A stretch of DNA of 44,508 nt from Candidatus Symbiothrix sp. (GTDB lineage: Bacteria; Bacteroidota; Bacteroidia; Bacteroidales; Azobacteroidaceae), in NCBI GenBank assembly GCA_031261295.1, contig JAISKT010000027.1:1-44508 (forward strand), given 5' to 3'. The stretch's first letter is position 1, and each line of letters opens with the position of its first letter. The notes beneath the pieces are model-generated. The model saw only the letters and a list, made by a program, of their open reading frames with translations, had not been told where the DNA came from and made no database searches. This document shows, one piece after another, positions 39,982 to 44,508 of this stretch. Both the position numbers and the translations under genes were made by a program.

Positions 39982-40716
39982 TTATTCTCTTATTACATCC
40001 AATGATTGAATGAATTTCCGAAATTCAATTAATTCATCATCTGTGAACAATTTTTTATCCAAAAAATTGGCAACAATTTTATCTTGATATAAAATAAAAA
40101 ATTCTTTAGTTTCTTTTATCTTGTAATAACGAGTCCATTTTTGTGTTGTATCAATCTCATCGCCTTTAATCCGAATTGATTCATTATTCAAACTATAATT
40201 CAATTGTTCCTGAAATATTTTGTTTATCTTATAAATCTTTTTAGCCTGAGTAAGGGTTAAAATTGGCGTATATAGGAAGATTCCACATAAAATTAGAGGT
40301 ATTATAAAAATGGAATTAGATTGATTCGTTTCGGGATTTTCATTCAACAAAAACCCAGATATAATTATAATCATTATTCCAATAAAAAATAAGTTAAGTG
40401 GTCTTTTCAAACTTGATTTCAAGATAAAATTTTTATAGTCTTTATAAGCTATTCTCCCTGTAAAATTAATATTCAGTTCTCCGGAATATTCAATAATCTC
40501 AATCGGTTTGTCTTCTTTGACTTCCTTTATTTTGCTTATTATTCCAATAATTGAAAGAAAAACAACCACAACAAATACGATTAATAAGTTTAAAATCTCC
40601 TTGACCGATAGTAGATTCATTCTATCATCTGTTACGAGTATAATAAAACCAATTAAAAATATCAATACTAATATGGAACAAAAAATAATCCATAACCATC
40701 CTGAAAGTTTTTTCAT
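39982..40716 (-). CDS. YcxB-like integral membrane protein
   Basis: A 244-aa protein with four hydrophobic segments (about 7-29, 41-62, 107-124, 134-153). A soluble C-terminal domain (about 165-244) reads 'YSLNNESIRIKGDEIDTTQKWTRYYKIKETKEFFILYQDKIVANFLDKKLFTDDELIEFRKFI'. That domain matches the pattern of YcxB-like proteins: a W-x-x-Y/F core, then 'FF/IIY.....ANFL.K..F...E...F'. Function in the family is unknown. It is very AT-rich, like the convergent WG-repeat gene. A -7 box lies upstream. Confidence 0.75.
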   Translation of the reverse strand: MKKLSGWLWIIFCSILVLIFLIGFIILVTDDRMNLLSVKEILNLLIVFVVVVFLSIIGIISKIKEVKEDKPIEIIEYSGELNINFTGRIAYKDYKNFILKSSLKRPLNLFFIGIMIIIISGFLLNENPETNQSNSIFIIPLILCGIFLYTPILTLTQAKKIYKINKIFQEQLNYSLNNESIRIKGDEIDTTQKWTRYYKIKETKEFFILYQDKIVANFLDKKLFTDDELIEFRKFIQSLDVIRE

Positions 40717-40742
40717 TTTTTTCTATCTATAAGATTTACGCA

Positions 40743-40750
40743 CAAAGATA
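40743..40750 (-). promoter_or_regulatory. -7 box of the YcxB-like gene
   Basis: TATCTTTG on the minus strand, 26 nt before the ATG at 40716. The 30-nt repeat copy 2 lies just upstream of it, in the -33 region. Confidence 0.6.
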
Positions 40751-40761
40751 ATTCTTTCTCT

Positions 40762-40791
40762 AAATATTTTTATTATCCATTTGATATTTAA
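40762..40791. repeat. 30-nt direct repeat, copy 2
   Basis: Identical over 30 nt to 36908-36937. Its last base coincides with the first base of the 252-bp MITE-like element, so the element abuts it exactly. Confidence 0.75.
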
Positions 40792-41042
40792 CCTGAGTTC
40801 CGGATAAGAAAACCTCATTTATACCTAATTTTCCGAACAGAACAACCTCAGTAGCAATAAGTTTACAGATACACGACACGAACCACATTACCTCATTAAA
40901 AGCAAGCGCAATTGAGGTAATGAGGTCTGGTTTGTGGGAGAATTATTTGCTACTGAGGTTGTTCTGTTCGGAAAATTAGGTATAAATGAGGTTTATTATT
41001 GAATATCAATTACTTATTCTTTTTCTTATCCGGAACTCAGGT
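40791..41042. mobile_element. MITE-like element, 252 bp, with nested inverted repeats
   Basis: Perfect 22-bp terminal inverted repeats begin ACCTGAGTTCCGGATAAG (40791-40812) and end CTTATCCGGAACTCAGGT (41021-41042). Immediately inside, 40812-40860 is repeated inverted at 40943-40992, identical except for one inserted A. A third inverted pair near the centre uses ATTACCTCA/TGAGGTAAT. CCTCA recurs at the start of several segments. The right side has an extra unpaired 28 nt. There is no reading frame for a transposase, so it is a non-autonomous element or a long structured hairpin. The insertion sequence family was not identified and no clear target duplication is visible. Confidence 0.8.
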
Positions 41043-41207
41043 CACTATATCAAAGGCTTCATCAACAGTATAGGTTTTCTCGGTTATACTTTCCGATGCC
41101 GGATAGTTTAATCTTACAGACCTGTTATGTTGTTCAAATTCCTTGATAATTCGCCCACCCGTAGGGGTAGCCATATCAATTTCAGCAGTTGTGATTGTAT
41201 TATTCAT
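41037..41207 (-). pseudogene. Truncated small gene interrupted by the MITE-like element
   Basis: The minus strand reads 56 codons from the ATG at 41207: MNNTITTAEIDMATPTGGRI... then IIKEFEQHNRSVRLNYPASE and SITEKTYTVDEAFDIVT. The stop codon and the final Thr codon are supplied by the terminal repeat of the MITE-like element. A -7 box (TACCTTTG, 41244-41237) lies upstream. The 'TPTGGRIIKEFEQH' pattern recalls small antitoxin-like proteins common in Bacteroidales, but I cannot name the family with certainty. No continuation of the gene is found beyond the element, so the 3' part has been lost. Confidence 0.6.
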
Positions 41208-41236
41208 ATTGTCAAAATTTTAAGTTGTTTCGATGT

Positions 41237-41244
41237 CAAAGGTA
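41237..41244 (-). promoter_or_regulatory. -7 box of the truncated small gene
   Basis: TACCTTTG on the minus strand, 29 nt before the ATG at 41207. Confidence 0.45.
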
Positions 41245-41314
41245 CATCTTTTATTTCAATGAAAAAAGATTTTTTATCAAAAATACATTCATAAAGATAG
41301 AATCGAACCCAAAT

Positions 41315-41347
41315 TCAAAATTTCTTCAAATTCCCCTTCTATCTTTG
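41315..41347 (+). promoter_or_regulatory. Promoter of TonB-dependent receptor with shared upstream 16-mer
   Basis: TCAAAATTTCTTCAAA (41315-41330), then TATCTTTG (41340-41347), 23 nt before the ATG at 41371. The 16-mer also occurs before the WG-repeat gene. Confidence 0.55.
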
Positions 41348-41370
41348 CCTAAATTTAATATCCAAATTTG

Positions 41371-43536
41371 ATGAAATCATTTGTTATCCTTTTTATCGGC
41401 TTATTTCAAACACTTGTTCTGTTCGGACAAGCGCCCCAAACGTCCCTCGAAGACGACAGTCTAAGTTTTTATCTGAATGAATTGGTAGTTACGGGACGAA
41501 AATCAACTTATGTCACGAAAATCGACAAAAAAATCTTCAATGTGGGCGAAGATTTGATGAGTTCTTCCGGTTCGGTCAGCGATTTATTGGAAAATATTCC
41601 GTCGGTGCAGGTGGATATAGACGGAAATGTCAGCCTGCGCGGGTCGGAAAACGTGCAGATACTCATCAACGGGAAAGTTTCCAGCTTGATGGGCGGCGCC
41701 ACGCGGGCAACGGTTTTGCAACAAATTCCGGCTCAAACAATTGAGCGGATTGAAGTGATTACGAATCCATCCGCCAAATACAAACCCGACGGCACCTCCG
41801 GCATCATCAATATCGTACTGAAAAAAGAACGCCGGCCGGGTGTAAATGGCGTTATTGCCGCCAATGCCGGAAATTACGATCGTTACAACAGTACCTTGTC
41901 TTTGAATTACAATCCGGGAAAAATCAATTTTTCGGGCAGCTACGGCATCCGTTACGACAATCGCTACCGTTTTACTTATAATAACCGGATAAAAACGGAT
42001 ACGATCAGCGGAGAAAATACCTACATTGATCAAAATACCAGCGGACCTGCGCGACCGCTTGATCATCTTCTGCGAGGTGGAATGGATTGGAAAATGAGCA
42101 AAAAGGATAATTTTCAGGTGTCCGGAGCTTATACTAACATGAGTTTTATTCGCACCGAAAATACAATTAATCTTTATCGGGACAATAATAAGGATGTAAC
42201 GAACGAGTATTCCCGGCTCCGTATTGCCGATGAGTGTGAGACGGAATCGGAAATAAGCGCCGCTTATGAGCATAAATTTGGAGAAGAGCACTCTTTGACA
42301 GTCGATTATATGTATTCTGCGGCCAAGGAGTTGGAGGATAATCAATATACGAATAACTATTTCTTCCCGGTAAGTCCCGAAACAAAGGACAAAACAAGGA
42401 TATGGCAAGATGAAACGAAACACCTGATTCGCGCCGATTATGCCCGCCCTTTGGGTGAAGATGCCAAGTCAGACTTCGGTACGGAAATAGAATTGAATCG
42501 GGATAATTTTGATTATAGGGCTGATAATAAATTGGATAATGTCTGGATTCCGGATACCGAAAAAACAAATCATTTTAAGTTCGACGAAAATATTTACGCC
42601 TTGTATGCCACGTATGAAGCGGAGTTCGGAAAATTTGGCGTCATGGGCGGAATCCGGGGGGAGTTGGTTCGCGCCCAATCACGATTGATTTATACCGATA
42701 GTGTTATTCCGAATAATTATGCCAATATTTTTCCAACCCTGCATACCGCTTACCACATCAACGAGAAGCATGAACTGCAACTGAATTACAGCCTCCGCAT
42801 CAACCGTCCGGAAGGCGATGATTTGAATCCGTTTCCCGAATACAAAGACCCGTTCAATGTCAAGAGCGGAAATCCCAATCTACAACCGGAAAAAATTCAT
42901 TCTTTTGAATTTGGCTATCTGCTGAAAAGTAATTCAACGACTTTTTTAACAACGGTTTATCACCGGCAAATTTTGAACCGGATGACGGAAATAACGAAAT
43001 ATGTAAACGACTCGGTTTTGTGGACCACCAAGGAAAATATGTCATCGAGCCAATCGAGCGGTTTGGAATTTATTCTCAATTCGACAGTAAGTAAATGGTT
43101 GACTCTCAATCTCAATTCCAATATTTATTACAATGTGATTGATGCGAGCGAATTGGGTTTTAGCAAAAATAAATCAGCCGTTGCCTGGAATGTTTCGTTG
43201 AACGGGAATTTCAACATTACCAAAAATCTGATGACGCAGGTAAATACCCGTTACACAGCGAAATCGCTCACGCCGCAAGGGTATCGCGAACCTTCGTATA
43301 TCTTGAATGCGGGCGCGCGTTACAGTTTATTCCACAACAAAGCATCCATCCTTTTCACAGTATCCGACTTGCTGAATACGTACAGCAGTGTAACAAAAGT
43401 AGATACGCCCGAATTGAAAGCACGCATGGAAAGGAAACGCGCCTCGCAGATATTTTACATAGGTTTTACCTGCAATTTCGGAAATTCACAGAAGAAACAG
43501 AAAGAAGCCGCATTAAAATATGATGAACAATTATAG
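41371..43536 (+). CDS. TonB-dependent outer membrane receptor (OMP_b-brl_3 type)
   Basis: 721 aa from the ATG at 41371; a TTG one codon upstream is less likely. It has a signal peptide (MKSFVILFIGLFQTLVLFGQ). A TonB-box-like segment (LNELVVTGRKS) is followed by a plug domain (about 45-150) with 'SSGSVSDLLENIPSVQVDIDGNVSLRGSENVQILINGK' and 'IERIEVITNPSAKYKPDGTSGIINIVLKK'. The barrel includes 'GNPNLQPEKIHSFEFGYLLKS' and ends in 'FYIGFTCNFG' plus a short basic tail. Unlike the SusC proteins it lacks a carboxypeptidase-like N-terminal domain and has no SusD partner. Proteins of this type occur widely in Bacteroidota and the substrate is usually unknown (metal chelates or small molecules are possible). 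Confidence 0.93.
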   Translation: MKSFVILFIGLFQTLVLFGQAPQTSLEDDSLSFYLNELVVTGRKSTYVTKIDKKIFNVGEDLMSSSGSVSDLLENIPSVQVDIDGNVSLRGSENVQILINGKVSSLMGGATRATVLQQIPAQTIERIEVITNPSAKYKPDGTSGIINIVLKKERRPGVNGVIAANAGNYDRYNSTLSLNYNPGKINFSGSYGIRYDNRYRFTYNNRIKTDTISGENTYIDQNTSGPARPLDHLLRGGMDWKMSKKDNFQVSGAYTNMSFIRTENTINLYRDNNKDVTNEYSRLRIADECETESEISAAYEHKFGEEHSLTVDYMYSAAKELEDNQYTNNYFFPVSPETKDKTRIWQDETKHLIRADYARPLGEDAKSDFGTEIELNRDNFDYRADNKLDNVWIPDTEKTNHFKFDENIYALYATYEAEFGKFGVMGGIRGELVRAQSRLIYTDSVIPNNYANIFPTLHTAYHINEKHELQLNYSLRINRPEGDDLNPFPEYKDPFNVKSGNPNLQPEKIHSFEFGYLLKSNSTTFLTTVYHRQILNRMTEITKYVNDSVLWTTKENMSSSQSSGLEFILNSTVSKWLTLNLNSNIYYNVIDASELGFSKNKSAVAWNVSLNGNFNITKNLMTQVNTRYTAKSLTPQGYREPSYILNAGARYSLFHNKASILFTVSDLLNTYSSVTKVDTPELKARMERKRASQIFYIGFTCNFGNSQKKQKEAALKYDEQL

Positions 43537-43543
43537 ACGTTCC

Positions 43544-44485
43544 TTATTTTTTCCAAAAGGGAGACCAATCCAGGTATTTAACATAACTTATTTGAAAATC
43601 AATTGAATTTAAAGTGATTGGTTTTGCATCCGAAAAGGTAAAAGAGTTTAGATGTTCCAAAAATGAGAAAGAGGCTGCCCAGTCGGGTTTGTTATAGCCT
43701 ATGGCCATCCGCGAAAAAACAGCGGGTGATACTTCGATTTTTCCTTTTTTCAACCGGCTTTGCTCATTGCCCAGATGAACTCCCGCAGTGACCATTCCGG
43801 ACAACATCCAGTTTTTGTTGATTACATACGAATAGGCATAGCCCAGTTTGACTCCAAATTGTAAATTATTGATGGCATCTTTCTCTGTTGCGGCGAATAA
43901 ACTTTCTTCCCATTCAATGTGATTTCGATAAATACCTCCCCCTAAGGCAAAACTGCCTGCCGATTTGAGTTGTTTTTCGCTTTGAGCAAATGCCGATTTG
44001 GCCGAGAATCTTTTCCCATTAAACAGATAGGTCGCCTCTGCACCAATTTGTGCGACTTTTAGATCGGAATAAAGTTCGACTGCCGTATTCTCTCTACCCA
44101 AACGGTTATCGTCGCTTTGGTAATAAAAACCTTTATAGCTTTGGTAGGATATATCAAATAAAAAATTTCTCCCATAATTGTGAAGCTGAAAATCAAACGA
44201 TTCTGTTTTTCCCCATTTAGGATTCGTTGTAAAATTGAGGCCAAAACTATATCCCAGATTCACAACCGTATTTCTTACCGATAATCCGACACCCAATTTC
44301 ATCGGATTGTTTGGCATATAATTTTTGTCGTCCTTTTGTATTTCTATGAAATTTTTTGAAAGATAGGCTTTAACGGTTATTTTTTGATTGTAAGGCTCAA
44401 TGTAAGTTGTATCAACCTGAGCGAAACAAACAGGCAGAAAACCAAAAATGGCTGAAAATATTAAATAAACTCTTATTTTCTTCAT
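43544..44485 (-). CDS. DUF4421 family exported protein
   Basis: A 313-aa protein with a signal peptide (MKKIRVYLIFSAIFGFLPVC, cleaved near FAQ at 21-23). The region after it, 'VDTTYIEPYNQKITVKAYLSKNFIEIQ', and the body of alternating aromatic beta strands ('KLGVGLSVRNTVVNLGYSFGLNF', 'FLFDISYQSYKGFYYQSDD') fit the DUF4421 family of outer membrane beta-barrel-like proteins. It ends WSPFWKK. The function is unknown in the family; an outer membrane location is inferred from strand pattern. It is convergent with the TonB receptor, 7 nt apart; its promoter would lie at the window edge and is not visible. Confidence 0.8.
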   Translation of the reverse strand: MKKIRVYLIFSAIFGFLPVCFAQVDTTYIEPYNQKITVKAYLSKNFIEIQKDDKNYMPNNPMKLGVGLSVRNTVVNLGYSFGLNFTTNPKWGKTESFDFQLHNYGRNFLFDISYQSYKGFYYQSDDNRLGRENTAVELYSDLKVAQIGAEATYLFNGKRFSAKSAFAQSEKQLKSAGSFALGGGIYRNHIEWEESLFAATEKDAINNLQFGVKLGYAYSYVINKNWMLSGMVTAGVHLGNEQSRLKKGKIEVSPAVFSRMAIGYNKPDWAASFSFLEHLNSFTFSDAKPITLNSIDFQISYVKYLDWSPFWKK

Positions 44486-44508
44486 GGAATAAACTATCGG
44501 AAGAGGCT

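Noticed and set aside
41150-41175. CACCCGTAGGGGTAGCC considered as another palindrome family copy
   Set aside because: The symmetry is short and is explained by codons for ATPTGG in the truncated gene; the arms do not match the 28-nt family.
41584-42423. 279-codon open frame on the minus strand
   Set aside because: It is antisense to the TonB receptor, which has a full, recognisable plug and barrel on the other strand.

Overview
The window reads as a chromosomal segment of a Bacteroidales (Bacteroidota) organism. The grounds are two SusC/SusD pairs, secreted proteins with repeated C-terminal tails of the type IX secretion (T9SS) kind, GLUG-repeat exoproteins, DUF4421 and OMP_b-brl-type proteins, AT-rich leaders without Shine-Dalgarno sequences, and several promoters with the Bacteroidota -7 box TAnnTTTG. 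No rRNA, tRNA, CRISPR array or transposase gene was recognised.

Positions 1-29.6 kb are one large block, all on the + strand, of cell-surface and secreted proteins. Its order is: SusC (5' end cut by the window), SusD, GLUG protein (523 aa), giant GLUG protein (1970 aa), PPP-type phosphatase fused to Ca-binding, lectin-like and GLUG modules (1333 aa), metzincin-GLUG protease 1, then a second SusC, SusD, GLUG protein (446 aa), and metzincin-GLUG proteases 2 and 3. It looks like two rounds of one module (SusCD + GLUG protein + GLUG protease). No glycoside hydrolase is present. With RagAB of Porphyromonas as precedent for peptide import by a SusCD pair, I infer a surface protein or peptide utilisation locus rather than a glycan locus.

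The most unusual signal is a family of about 28-nt palindromes with arms GTAG(A/G)G(A/G)CG...CG(T/C)C(T/C)CTAC. Copies sit just after the stop codon of nearly every transcription unit in the block. Related copies lie in frame inside the pro-regions of all three metalloprotease genes, at three equivalent sites; one site is filled in proteases 1 and 3 and empty in protease 2. This resembles the Rickettsia palindromic elements that insert into coding sequence.

29.6-39.98 kb holds more ordinary genes: an orphan secreted protein (-), a TPR protein (+), a purF-like/argS operon (-), a two-component system (+) and a WG-repeat protein (+). A heptamer-repeat inverted repeat lies between the convergent TPR and argS genes.

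39.98-44.5 kb holds a YcxB-like membrane protein (-), a 654-nt gap, a TonB-dependent receptor (+) and a DUF4421 protein (-). The gap contains a 252-bp MITE-like element with perfect 22-bp terminal inverted repeats and a nested 49/50-nt inverted repeat. It abuts a 56-codon gene remnant and a 30-nt sequence that is also present in the purF/response-regulator promoter region.
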